DNA of 64,000 nucleotides. It comes from Anoxybacillus thermarum. Lineage in GTDB: Bacteria; Bacillota; Bacilli; Bacillales; Anoxybacillaceae. Below, piece by piece: positions 18,577 through 27,413 of this stretch (its first letter is position 1; each line of letters begins with the position of its first letter). Where the stretch lies: positions 34,668 to 98,667 of the forward strand of contig NZ_JXTH01000002.1 of assembly GCF_000836725.1 (NCBI RefSeq). The letters are read 5' to 3'. The notes below the pieces were generated by a model, which did no database searches, was not told the origin of the DNA, and saw only the letters and a program-made list of their open reading frames with translations. A program made the position numbers and the translations under genes.

Positions 18577-18607
18577 CGAAAAAATCCCCTCGTTTTTTCG
18601 AGGGGAT
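18577..18607 (-). terminator. Terminator after isocitrate lyase gene
   Basis: Perfect 9-bp stem ATCCCCTCG/CGAGGGGAT with a 6-nt loop and a T6 run on the minus strand. It begins 7 bp past the aceA stop. A TATAAT on the same strand at 18561-18566 follows at once and may serve comK. Confidence 0.88.
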
Positions 18608-18613
18608 GTCATT

Positions 18614-19900
18614 TTACGCATTTGTAAATTGTTCTTCTTCTGTTGAGCCTTTTAAAGCGACAGTTGATGCTTGACCGCCTGTAATGACGAGCGATACTTC
18701 ATCAAAGTAGCCTGTTCCGACTTCACGTTGATGGCGTGTTGCTGTGTAGCCGTATTTTTCTGCCTCAAACTCTGCTTGTTGCAATTCGGAGTAAGCAGCC
18801 ATGCCGCGATCGCGATAACCGTGTGCTAACATAAACATGCTGTAGTTGAGGGCATGGAAGCCAGCCAATGTAACGAACTGGAACTTGTAGCCCATTTTCC
18901 CGAGCTCCACTTGGAAGTTCGCAATCGTTTCATCATCCAACTTTTTCTTCCAGTTGAATGAAGGTGAGCAGTTGTACGCAAGCAATTTACCTGGGAATTT
19001 TTCATGAATCGCTTCCGCAAAACGACGCGCCTCTTCTAAGTTCGGTTCGCTCGTCTCGCACCAAATTAAATCAGCATACGGCGCATACGCCAATCCGCGC
19101 GCAATTGCTTGATCTAAACCAGCACGCGTCCGGAAAAACCCTTCTGGTGTCCGCTCGCCTGTAATAAACTCTTGGTCGCGCGGATCGATGTCGCTTGTAA
19201 TTAAATCCGCTGCGTTTGCATCTGTGCGCGCAATTAATACCGTCGGCACACCCATGACATCTGCCGCAAGCCGCGCCGCAATTAAGTTGCGAATCGCTGT
19301 TTGCGTCGGAAGCAACACTTTTCCACCCAAATGGCCGCACTTTTTCTCAGAAGACAATTGGTCTTCAAAATGTACGCCCGCTGCTCCTGCTTCAATCATC
19401 GCTTTCATTAATTCAAATACGTTCAACTGGCCGCCAAACCCAGCTTCCGCATCGGCTACGATCGGCAAGAAATAATCGATATCTTCTTTTCCTTCAACAT
19501 ATTGAATTTGATCGGCGCGTTGAAGCGCTTGGTTAATGCGTTTTACAACGTGCGGTACGCTATTTGCCGGATATAAGCTTTGGTCTGGATACATATGCCC
19601 AGCTAAGTTCGCATCCGCTGCAACTTGCCATCCGCTTAAATAAATCGCTTTTAAGCCTGCTTTCGCTTGTTGTACCGCTTGGTTTCCTGTTAATGCTCCG
19701 AGCGCATGAACGTAATCTTCTGTATTTAATAAATGCCAAAGCTTCTCTGCCCCACGACGCGCAAGCGTATATTCAATATCGAGCGAACCGCGCAATTTAA
19801 TGACATCTGCTGCGCTGTACGGGCGCGTAATTCCTTTCCACCGTTCATCTAATTGCCAACTTTCTTCTAATTGTTTCACACGTTCTTCGAATGTTGCCAT
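18614..19900 (-). CDS. aceA: Isocitrate lyase
   Basis: 428 residues. The catalytic [11 protein letters not shown] signature is near residue 186, and [11 protein letters not shown] and [11 protein letters not shown] further on are typical of the family. It splits isocitrate into succinate and glyoxylate, the first step of the glyoxylate shunt, allowing growth on acetate or fatty acids. That fits the two acyl-CoA ligases and the symporter nearby. B. subtilis 168 lacks this gene. Malate synthase is not in the window. AAGGGGGAGAAGG precedes the ATG. Confidence 0.96.
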   Translation of the reverse strand: MATFEERVKQLEESWQLDERWKGITRPYSAADVIKLRGSLDIEYTLARRGAEKLWHLLNTEDYVHALGALTGNQAVQQAKAGLKAIYLSGWQVAADANLAGHMYPDQSLYPANSVPHVVKRINQALQRADQIQYVEGKEDIDYFLPIVADAEAGFGGQLNVFELMKAMIEAGAAGVHFEDQLSSEKKCGHLGGKVLLPTQTAIRNLIAARLAADVMGVPTVLIARTDANAADLITSDIDPRDQEFITGERTPEGFFRTRAGLDQAIARGLAYAPYADLIWCETSEPNLEEARRFAEAIHEKFPGKLLAYNCSPSFNWKKKLDDETIANFQVELGKMGYKFQFVTLAGFHALNYSMFMLAHGYRDRGMAAYSELQQAEFEAEKYGYTATRHQREVGTGYFDEVSLVITGGQASTVALKGSTEEEQFTNA

Positions 19901-20006
19901 TTCCTTCTCCCCCTTAATTTTTTTATCGTAACCCCTCTGTTTCCGTACAAAAGACCCCCAAATGATTGTGATGCTCTTTTCTCTATGTACGAGCTGTTAT
20001 TTGTTT

Positions 20007-20065
20007 CACCCCTTTTGTTATAATACACAATTTCCCTTTGACACCCTTATTATATAACACAATTT
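20007..20065 (-). repeat. Two imperfect direct repeats upstream of aceA
   Basis: On the minus strand, two copies of about 25 bp begin with AAATTGTGT, continue with an A/T core (TATATAAT or ATTATAAC) and end in AGGGTG or AGGGGTG. They lie at 20042-20065 and 20007-20033, about 107-165 bp before the aceA start. They may be activator or repressor half-sites, or duplicated promoter DNA. Confidence 0.5.
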
Positions 20066-20110
20066 TCAGAAAAGAAAGTATTTTTATGAATTTTTTTCAA
20101 AAAAATATGT

Positions 20111-21358
20111 TTACTGCTGTTCCAAAAAAATAATTCGTTCTAAAATCGTTGGATGGCCGTAACGAAATAGTTTGACGAGATACGGTGGATGTACTTGACT
20201 TAAACTCGAACGCGTCAATTGTTGAAACGTCGAAATTGCCGCCTCTTTATTTTTCGTTAACTCAATCGCATATTTGTCTGCCGCATGTTCTTCATAGCGG
20301 GAAATCGCATTCATTGCAGGGCTCGCTGCAAAACTTAATAGCGAAATGAGAAGTAAAAAAACAGGTAAGGAAGAAAGGTCGTTCCATTTTTTTATTCGGA
20401 AAAGTGTGCCAAACCGCTCAACTGTCCGCTTCATCCATCGATTTGTCAACAACAGTCCGATCCATGTCACCGCAATATATAAACCAATCCCCCAATACAT
20501 ATGCTTCATCACATAATGCGCCATCTCATGCGCCATAATAAATAAAATTTCATCTTCGCTTAACCGCTCCAATGTCGTATCCCATAACACGATGCGTGAG
20601 TTGCTGCCGATGCCTGTGACATACGCGTTTAGCGCGTTCGTTTTTTCCGACATATTCACTTCAAATACGTGTTCTGCAGGGATGTTAGCCTTTTCTGCTA
20701 ACGCTAAAATTTTTGCTTCTAACTGTTTGTTTTTTAAAGGATAAAAATCGTTATAAAGCGGATCAATAAAAATAGGTTGAATAAACGTTAAAAAAAGCGT
20801 AAACGGAATCGAACAAAGCCATGCGTACACCCACCATCGTTTTTCAAATTTTTTCATAAGCATATATAACACGTAAACGATGACAACCATGATGGCGTAA
20901 TTTACCCAAAAATCAATAAGTTCATCGCGCATCCAACTTGAAAACGTTTGTGTAGAAATGTGATACATTTTCGCCACGTAATAGCTTATATAGCTAAGCG
21001 GAAACGTGACGACTTGTACGAGAAGCGATAGCCAGAATACGTAAATGGCCGTTTGCATAAACTGACGCTTCGTCGCCGCTTCCGCCCATTGCTGAAATCG
21101 TGCCGACAAGCCAAACAGCAACACAAATATATAAATGACCCACTCATACGGAATAGATAAAAAGAATAAAAAGTTTTTTACTTCGGAAAACTGTTCAGCA
21201 AGCATCAGTTCTTTTTTCGTTAAAAACGTCGCCGGATCTGCGCTCGTTCCTTTATATTGTGCTGGAATGGATGAGTCTGTCCATTGAAATAAGTAAAATG
21301 CAAAAAACAGCGCATATATCGCATACAAAAACAACGTCCAAAAAGCTATTTTTCTCAT
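20111..21358 (-). CDS. yhfN: M48 family zinc metalloprotease (YhfN/Ste24-like)
   Basis: 415 residues with four to five N-terminal membrane segments, an HExxH site in FIMAHEMAHYVMKH near residue 280, and a third zinc ligand region EEHAADKYAIEL. This is the CAAX-protease/Ste24 type of M48 and matches B. subtilis YhfN in length and placement. Substrates are unknown; the active site faces the cytoplasm in relatives. No strong terminator follows; the 210 bp to aceA hold the repeats and an A/T-rich run. Confidence 0.9.
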   Translation of the reverse strand: MRKIAFWTLFLYAIYALFFAFYLFQWTDSSIPAQYKGTSADPATFLTKKELMLAEQFSEVKNFLFFLSIPYEWVIYIFVLLFGLSARFQQWAEAATKRQFMQTAIYVFWLSLLVQVVTFPLSYISYYVAKMYHISTQTFSSWMRDELIDFWVNYAIMVVIVYVLYMLMKKFEKRWWVYAWLCSIPFTLFLTFIQPIFIDPLYNDFYPLKNKQLEAKILALAEKANIPAEHVFEVNMSEKTNALNAYVTGIGSNSRIVLWDTTLERLSEDEILFIMAHEMAHYVMKHMYWGIGLYIAVTWIGLLLTNRWMKRTVERFGTLFRIKKWNDLSSLPVFLLLISLLSFAASPAMNAISRYEEHAADKYAIELTKNKEAAISTFQQLTRSSLSQVHPPYLVKLFRYGHPTILERIIFLEQQ

Positions 21359-21501
21359 TTTCCTTCCCCCTTGTCCATCGTTACTACTAGTTTAGTTTCT
21401 CATTCGCCATTTAGAACAACGAAAAAATTCAAATAATTGTCACGTCCCGTTCTCCTCATTGGCACGTTGATTATGTATGATGAAAGTGGGAGGGATATAC
21501 G

Positions 21502-22092
21502 TTGAAAAAACTATACATTGGCTTTTTTAGCTTGCTTGCCATTTGTATCGGCATTGGGATGTTTTATTTTTCTTTTTACCGACAAGATAAAATGGAGTTT
21601 CCAAAAGACGTGACGATGGAAACCGCATGGGGAAAACCGTATTCATTTCGTAACATGGAACCGAAAGTGCGCCTATTAGAGTTCATGTACACAAACTGTC
21701 CAGACATTTGTCCAAGTACGTCATTTCAAATGAAACAGTTAAAAGAACGGCTGGAAAAAGACGGTTTGTTTAAAAACAAAGTTGAATTTATTACGATCAC
21801 CATTGATCCAACACGCGACACAAAACAAGTGATGCAAACGTATGCGAACATGTTCGGAGTGGAAAGCGATGACGAAGGATGGATTTTTTTACGAGGAAGT
21901 GAAGAAGATACGAAAAAAGTGGCAGATGCCTTCGACTTCTTATATCGCGACCCTGGAAACGGCATGCTGATTCATACGACGCTCACATACTTTTTAGACG
22001 AAAACAACCGCGTCATCGCCACATTCGGCATGGGCGAAAAAGGTTTCGATAAAGAGAAAGTATATAAAGAAATTGTAAAAGAGGCGAAGTAG
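21502..22092 (+). CDS. SCO1/SenC-family copper chaperone
   Basis: 196 residues: an N-terminal membrane anchor (residues 3-24), then a thioredoxin fold with the copper ligands Cys66 and Cys70 in TNCPDICPS and a His in MLIHTTLTYFLD. SCO proteins deliver copper to the CuA site of cytochrome c oxidase on the outer face of the membrane. The start is TTG with GGGAGGG upstream. The stop codon lies in the loop of its terminator. It stands alone between divergent yhfN and the EAL gene. Confidence 0.92.
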   Translation: MKKLYIGFFSLLAICIGIGMFYFSFYRQDKMEFPKDVTMETAWGKPYSFRNMEPKVRLLEFMYTNCPDICPSTSFQMKQLKERLEKDGLFKNKVEFITITIDPTRDTKQVMQTYANMFGVESDDEGWIFLRGSEEDTKKVADAFDFLYRDPGNGMLIHTTLTYFLDENNRVIATFGMGEKGFDKEKVYKEIVKEAK

Positions 22093-22103
22093 CCTCTTTT
22101 TTT
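22078..22103 (+). terminator. Terminator of the SCO1 gene
   Basis: Stem AAAGAGGC/GCCTCTTT, then T7. The TAG stop spans the loop-stem junction. Confidence 0.85.
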
Positions 22104-22178
22104 CATTGAAAAATCAACATCTTTCGACAATAATAGACATATATTCTATTTTTCTATGTAAAAGGAGGGACGGAAGAA

Positions 22179-24548
22179 GTGGAAGAAAAAATACGCTTGC
22201 CACATGCTCCTTTCTCAAATGAACAGTTGCTATTTCATATGATGGATCAATTGTTCGATATCGTTTTTTTAATGAAAGTCGAAAAGGGACCGCGGTTTCG
22301 CTACGTGCGCGTCAGTCCGACAGCCCTCCATCTAGCGAGTTTAAGCGAAGAAGATATGGGGAAATATATTGAGGATGTGTATGATGAACATGTCGCAAAT
22401 CTCTTAACCTTTCAATATATGAAAGTATGCAAAACAAAATCTCTCGTCTCCTTTCGTGCTCGGATGAACGTAAAAGATGGCATACGTTTTGCAGAATCTA
22501 CGTTAATTCCTCTTTTGAACGAAAAAAATGAAGTATCATATATTGTCGCATGTACGCGTGAAATTACCGATATGCTAAAAAAAGAAGAACAGCTAGAAGA
22601 AGCACAACAACTAATTGACTCTTTATTTACTCACTCGCAAGAAGCTTTTATTTTATTTGACTTATTCGGGCATATTATTCGCGCCAACGAAGAAACAGAA
22701 CGTTTATTCGGATTGGAACAAAAAGACATTGTCGGGAAAACGCTTTTCGACGTCATTCCTGTATATAAAGAAAATATCGATCAAACGTTACAACGATTAA
22801 GCGAAGGAAAACCGTTACATGCCATTCGCCTAACAATGAAAACGAAAAACGGTGAGACGATATACGTTTCTGTAAACGCATCTCCTTTATTCAACAAAGA
22901 CGGAAACATTATTGCAGGCTTTGCTAGCCTTTTAAATATTACCGATCTCATCCAAACGCAACAACAGTTACAAGAAAGCGAAAAATTACACCGTCACATC
23001 GTGGAAACCTTTCCAGAGGCGATTATGATTTGTACAGATCAACAAGTAACGTATGCGAATACAGTCGCCCTCCGTATGTTCAAAGCATCAACGATTGAAG
23101 ACGTACGAAACAAACCAGTCCAACAATTGATTCATACCGTCCCGGAGCCAACCATCACAGCAATCGACGGCGAAACAATCCCTGTACAAATCGACATCCT
23201 CCCGTTCCCGTACGAAACAAACAGGACTGAACTGATGATCATTAAACCGAAAAAACCGATCGTTGTACACGAAAAAGAAAAAGTATATATAGATCGAACG
23301 GAGTTTATGGAAAAGCTAACCGATCTTCTTTTTACGCATGAAGGCGTCGCCGTTCTGTTAGTTGATATACATCAATTTAAATTTATCAATAGCTTTCTCG
23401 GCTATGAAAACGGTGACGAGCTATTAAAACAAGTAAGCATGCGCCTGCACAACTCGATGAGTCGAAAAGCGATTTGGACACGAATCATCGGCGATCAATT
23501 CGCAATTGCCCTTTCGTATGAAAGACAAGAAGAAGTAAAGCGGTTCGCTAACATGATAAATGAGGCGCTCATCGAGCCATATCCGATTGCACAACAACAA
23601 ATTCGCATTGGCATTCATATTGGAATAAGCTACGCATACGATGCAAAATTATGTGCGAAAACGCTACTTAACAATGCAGAAAAAGCGTTATATTTTGCGA
23701 AAATGGAAGGAACAAACGTCGTGAAATCGTACGAAGCGCATATGTCGAACGCTTTCACCCGAAAAATCCAGCTTGAAAACGCCCTTCCGCTCGCAGTAGA
23801 AAACAACGAGCTCTTTTTGCTCTACCAGCCGAAAGTCAATGTCCACACCCGTTCATGTAACGTCGAAGCACTCGTCCGTTGGAAACATCCTCAGTTCGGG
23901 CTTGTCAGCCCGGCTGAATTCATTCCGATGGCGGAAGAAACGAACGCCATTTATGACATCGGAAAATGGGTGTTGCGTCAAGCGTGTCGTGATTTTGCGT
24001 TCTTACGCAAAAATACAACACAATGCACGAAAATCGCGGTCAATTTATCAGCAAAACAATTGCTAGACGAACAACTAGTTGAAGATATTCAACATATTTT
24101 ACAAGAAGAAGGTTGCGATGCCACTTGTTTTATATTTGAAATTACGGAAACGACGATTATTAAAAATCCTGAACATGCGGTAAAAACATTGGAACGTTTA
24201 AAACAGCTCGGTTTTTCGATTGCCGTAGACGACTTTGGCGTCAGCTACTCGTCGCTTGAATATTTAAATCGCTTCCCGATCGATGAAGTGAAAATTGACC
24301 GCTCGTTCGTTCAAAACATAATAAACAATGAAAAAAGCAAAGAAATTGTGAGCGCCATTATTTCGCTTGCGCATAATTTACAGCTAACGGTTACCGCCGA
24401 AGGAGTCGAAACAAAAGAACAAGCGCAGTTTTTAGTTGAAAAACAGTGCGAACAATTACAAGGATTTTATTTTAGCCGCCCGGTTTCGCTCGAACAGCTC
24501 CCAAGCACGATCGCATCATTACAAAACATGATGAAATCCCCGATGTAA
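22179..24548 (+). CDS. PAS-PAS-PAS-GGDEF-EAL protein, probable c-di-GMP phosphodiesterase
   Basis: 789 residues, no membrane segment. Two clear PAS folds (about 25-130 and 140-255) and a weaker third (262-345) precede a GGDEF fold (355-505) and EAL (525-775). The GGDEF site reads IIGDQF near residue 434, so two motif residues are lost and cyclase activity is unlikely. The EAL half keeps all expected catalytic elements: VEALVRW, NLSAKQL, EITET, DDFG, EVKID, EGVET and QGFYFSRP. It is therefore expected to hydrolyse c-di-GMP in response to a PAS signal. Start is GTG behind AAGGAGG. Confidence 0.92.
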   Translation: MEEKIRLPHAPFSNEQLLFHMMDQLFDIVFLMKVEKGPRFRYVRVSPTALHLASLSEEDMGKYIEDVYDEHVANLLTFQYMKVCKTKSLVSFRARMNVKDGIRFAESTLIPLLNEKNEVSYIVACTREITDMLKKEEQLEEAQQLIDSLFTHSQEAFILFDLFGHIIRANEETERLFGLEQKDIVGKTLFDVIPVYKENIDQTLQRLSEGKPLHAIRLTMKTKNGETIYVSVNASPLFNKDGNIIAGFASLLNITDLIQTQQQLQESEKLHRHIVETFPEAIMICTDQQVTYANTVALRMFKASTIEDVRNKPVQQLIHTVPEPTITAIDGETIPVQIDILPFPYETNRTELMIIKPKKPIVVHEKEKVYIDRTEFMEKLTDLLFTHEGVAVLLVDIHQFKFINSFLGYENGDELLKQVSMRLHNSMSRKAIWTRIIGDQFAIALSYERQEEVKRFANMINEALIEPYPIAQQQIRIGIHIGISYAYDAKLCAKTLLNNAEKALYFAKMEGTNVVKSYEAHMSNAFTRKIQLENALPLAVENNELFLLYQPKVNVHTRSCNVEALVRWKHPQFGLVSPAEFIPMAEETNAIYDIGKWVLRQACRDFAFLRKNTTQCTKIAVNLSAKQLLDEQLVEDIQHILQEEGCDATCFIFEITETTIIKNPEHAVKTLERLKQLGFSIAVDDFGVSYSSLEYLNRFPIDEVKIDRSFVQNIINNEKSKEIVSAIISLAHNLQLTVTAEGVETKEQAQFLVEKQCEQLQGFYFSRPVSLEQLPSTIASLQNMMKSPM

Positions 24549-24562
24549 CTCGGGGATTTTTT
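24534..24562 (+). terminator. Terminator of the EAL gene
   Basis: Perfect 10-bp stem AAATCCCCGA/TCGGGGATTT with the TAA stop in its 6-nt loop, then T-run. Confidence 0.88.
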
Positions 24563-25355
24563 ATACAAGCACAGCGCGGTCGCTCGCGAACTGACTGCCA
24601 CGAATACGTTGAAATTCTTGAAGAAGAGAGGAAACAGTTAGCTTTTTCTTCTCATCCCCACTTGCTTCGAAAATGATTTGTCCTCCGTCCATCATAATTA
24701 AACGATTACCTAATTGGACAGCTTGTTCCATATTGTGTGTCACCATTAACGTCGTCAGGCGATTTGTTTCAACAATTTGTTTCGTTAAGTCTGTAATTAG
24801 CTTTGCGCGCGCAGGGTCTAACGCCGCGGTATGTTCATCGAGAAGGAGCACATGCGGCTTCGTAAACGTCGCCATTAAAAGCGACAACGCTTGCCGCTCC
24901 CCGCCGGATAACAAGCCGACTTTCGCATGGAGACGGTTTTCTAATCCGAGCTGAAGCGTCGCGAGCGTTTCTTTAAAAAATTCGCGCCGCTTTTTCGTTA
25001 CACCGAAACGAAGAGTTCGCTTTACCGTTCGGTTATAAGCGATCGCTAAATTTTCTTCAATCGTCATATTTGGTGCTGTCCCTGCCATCGGATCTTGAAA
25101 GACGCGACCGATATAACGCGCTCGATCATGTTCACTCATCGTCGTCACATCTTTCCCGTCAATCACAACTTCTCCTGTATCTGGAGCCAATCTTCCTGAA
25201 ATAATGTTCATCAACGTCGATTTCCCCGCTCCGTTGCTGCCGATAATCGTTACAAAATCGCCCGGCTGAAGCGAAAGTTCGACATGTTTTAACGCCACTT
25301 TTTCATCGAGCGTTCCTTCGTTAAACACTTTCGTAATCTGCTTGAGTTGAAGCAA
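24561..25355 (-). CDS. ABC importer ATP-binding protein (TrpZ type)
   Basis: About 264 residues. Walker A GSNGAGKST, Q-loop VFQDPMAG, signature LSGGERQAL, Walker B LLLDEHTAALDP and the switch His in VTHNMEQ are all present. It belongs to the COG1101 group that pairs with the permease and lipoprotein encoded just upstream. The frame is open back to 25397, but those codons overlap the permease; a TTG at 25355 six nt after GGGGTG is a reasonable start, so the N-terminus is uncertain. Confidence 0.88.
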   Translation of the reverse strand: MLQLKQITKVFNEGTLDEKVALKHVELSLQPGDFVTIIGSNGAGKSTLMNIISGRLAPDTGEVVIDGKDVTTMSEHDRARYIGRVFQDPMAGTAPNMTIEENLAIAYNRTVKRTLRFGVTKKRREFFKETLATLQLGLENRLHAKVGLLSGGERQALSLLMATFTKPHVLLLDEHTAALDPARAKLITDLTKQIVETNRLTTLMVTHNMEQAVQLGNRLIMMDGGQIIFEASGDEKKKLTVSSLLQEFQRIRGSQFASDRAVLV

Positions 25356-26295
25356 CAGCTGCACCCCGCTTTCTCGCTTTCCGCTGTTTTTCGGCACGCG
25401 CCGCTACCATTTGCGGAACGACGAGCGCTAAAATGACAATCATCGCTGTAATGAGCTTCACATCGCCTGTCTCTAAAAATTGGACGCGCAACGCAAGCGT
25501 GATGACGATGCGATATACAATGGCTCCGAAAATCACCGCAAGCGTCGCCCGCATAATCGTTTTCGCCCCAAATAACGCTTCTCCGATAATGACCGACGCT
25601 AAACCGATGACAATCATGCCGATCCCCATGCCGATATCGCTAAAGCCGCTATATTGCGAAATCAATGCGCCTGAAAACGCGACGAGCGCGTTTGACAAGC
25701 CGAGGCCGATCATCGTTAAACGGTCGGTGTTGCCTGAAAAACTAGCAATCATTTTTTTATTATCTCCGACGGCACGAAGCGCCAAACCGACTTCCGTTTT
25801 TAAAAATAAGTCAATGATGACTTTCACTACAGCGACTAAAAACATCCCGAAAACGATAATCGCCCACGTTTTCGGAACGAAAGGAAATATCGTTGCCAAC
25901 GCTTGATCGAAACGTTGAAATGCTTTCGTAATGATCGTCATGACCGTTTCTTGTTGTAAAAGTGGGACGTTCGGTTTATCCATAATGCGCAAGTTAATCG
26001 AATATAAAGCGATCATCATTAAAATCCCTGATAATAAAGGATTAATTTTTCCCTTCGTATGCAAAAGGCCTGTCGCACATCCGGCGAAAAAGCCAGCGCC
26101 AAGCGCCGCAAGCGAAGCAATAAACGGATTGACGCCGCCGACGATGAGGACGGAAGCGACTGCCGCCCCCGTCACAAAACTTCCGTCCACCGTCAAATCA
26201 GGAAAATCTAAAACGCGAAACGATATATACACCCCAAGCGCCATAAGCGCGTATAACAACCCTGCTTCCACTGAGCTAAACAATGCTGTAATCAT
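25321..26295 (-). CDS. ABC importer permease (TrpY type)
   Basis: 324 residues with eight to ten hydrophobic helices and the branched-chain-permease-like LGVYISFRVLDFPDLTVDGSF at the N-terminus, typical of the COG4120 permeases paired with ABC_sub_bind lipoproteins. It moves a small organic solute across the membrane; relatives carry tryptophan, tyrosine or similar compounds. It starts 18 bp after the lipoprotein gene and overlaps the ATPase gene by 35 bp. Confidence 0.88.
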   Translation of the reverse strand: MITALFSSVEAGLLYALMALGVYISFRVLDFPDLTVDGSFVTGAAVASVLIVGGVNPFIASLAALGAGFFAGCATGLLHTKGKINPLLSGILMMIALYSINLRIMDKPNVPLLQQETVMTIITKAFQRFDQALATIFPFVPKTWAIIVFGMFLVAVVKVIIDLFLKTEVGLALRAVGDNKKMIASFSGNTDRLTMIGLGLSNALVAFSGALISQYSGFSDIGMGIGMIVIGLASVIIGEALFGAKTIMRATLAVIFGAIVYRIVITLALRVQFLETGDVKLITAMIVILALVVPQMVAARAEKQRKARKRGAAVASTQADYESV

Positions 26296-26313
26296 ACGGA
26301 TCCATCCTTTGTT

Positions 26314-27294
26314 TTATTCAATAAATTCCGCCATGCTATCCCATTCACTACGCCATTCGACACCCATCTCTTTTGCTGCTTTTTTATTAATGACAAGCTT
26401 CAATTTTTGCGGATATTGTACAGGAAGTTCAGACGGCTTTTTCTTCCCCTCTAAAATGTCCGCTGCCATGACGCCTGCTTCATAGCCAATATCGTAGTAG
26501 TCAAAACCGTACGCCGCGAAACCGCCACGTTTCACTGAATCTAACTCACCGACAAAAAGCGGTACATCTTGATCGTTCGCGACTTGAATGACCGACTCAA
26601 GCGCTGAAACGACCGTATTGTCTGTAATGACGTAAAAACAATCGACTTTGCCAACTAACGATTCCGCCGCTTGTTTCACTTCCGCCGATGTCGATACCGA
26701 AACAGGTACGATCGTTAAGTCCGTCCCTTCCATCGCTTTTTTCACCGCATCTATTTGAGCAACAGAGTTTTGCTCGCCCGCGTTGTAAATCATGCCGACG
26801 CGATTTCCATTAACGAATTGATCAATAAATTGCACCGTTTTCGGAATGGCATCTGGATGCGTATCCGTTGTCCCTGTCACATTTCCACCTGGATTTTCCA
26901 TCGATTGTACAAGCTTCGCTCCAACCGGATCTGTCACAGACGTAAAGACGATCGGAATATCTTTTGTTGCATTTAATGCACCAAGCGCGCTCGGTGTCGA
27001 ATTAGCGAAGATTAAATCGACGCCATCCGCAACAAAGTTGTTGGCAATCGTTTGATTATTGTTCATATCCCCTTGTGCAATTTGCACATCGTATTCGACT
27101 TTTAACCCTTTCTCTTCAAGCGCCTTTTTAAATCCGTTAAATGCCGCATCGAGCGACGGATGTTCAACAATTTGCGTCACACCGATTTTATATGTTTTCT
27201 CCTCGTTCTTTTCTGTTGTTGTTTTTTCTCCAGAGCATCCTGCTAGCACACTTCCTGCAAGCAACAACGCACCACACGTTTTTAACCACTTCAT
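26314..27294 (-). CDS. ABC importer substrate-binding lipoprotein (TrpX type)
   Basis: 326 residues. A signal peptide ends in the lipobox LAGC, followed by a Thr/Glu-rich linker and the ABC_sub_bind fold: KIGVTQIVEHPSLDAAFNGF, GTTDTHPDAIPKTVQF and ADILEGKKKPSELPV. It should be a membrane-anchored receptor feeding the adjacent permease. Ligand is unknown; the family includes tryptophan and tyrosine binders, and TrpP elsewhere in the window makes an aromatic substrate plausible only by analogy. ATG at 27294 follows AGGGGG. Confidence 0.9.
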   Translation of the reverse strand: MKWLKTCGALLLAGSVLAGCSGEKTTTEKNEEKTYKIGVTQIVEHPSLDAAFNGFKKALEEKGLKVEYDVQIAQGDMNNNQTIANNFVADGVDLIFANSTPSALGALNATKDIPIVFTSVTDPVGAKLVQSMENPGGNVTGTTDTHPDAIPKTVQFIDQFVNGNRVGMIYNAGEQNSVAQIDAVKKAMEGTDLTIVPVSVSTSAEVKQAAESLVGKVDCFYVITDNTVVSALESVIQVANDQDVPLFVGELDSVKRGGFAAYGFDYYDIGYEAGVMAADILEGKKKPSELPVQYPQKLKLVINKKAAKEMGVEWRSEWDSMAEFIE

Positions 27295-27383
27295 TCGTAT
27301 CCCCCTCACTTTTTCGCTGTTTCGCTTTTATGCGTTAAATTATACAAATATATTTTCTAAATATCAAGTCAATTCTAAAAAAT

Positions 27384-27413
27384 AAATAAAAAAACGGTGC
27401 TTACATCGCACCG
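27384..27413 (-). terminator. Terminator of lcfB
   Basis: Minus-strand stem CGGTGC/GCACCG around a 7-nt loop that holds the TAA stop, followed by T7. Confidence 0.88.

Noticed and set aside
18577..18592. AAAA...TTTT pattern near the comK start as a ComK box
   Set aside because: The spacing is 8 nt rather than 5, and the bases belong to the aceA terminator.
25356..25397. Upstream extension of the ABC ATPase from the ATG at 25397
   Set aside because: It adds residues before the conserved start of the family, overlaps the permease further and lacks a ribosome site.
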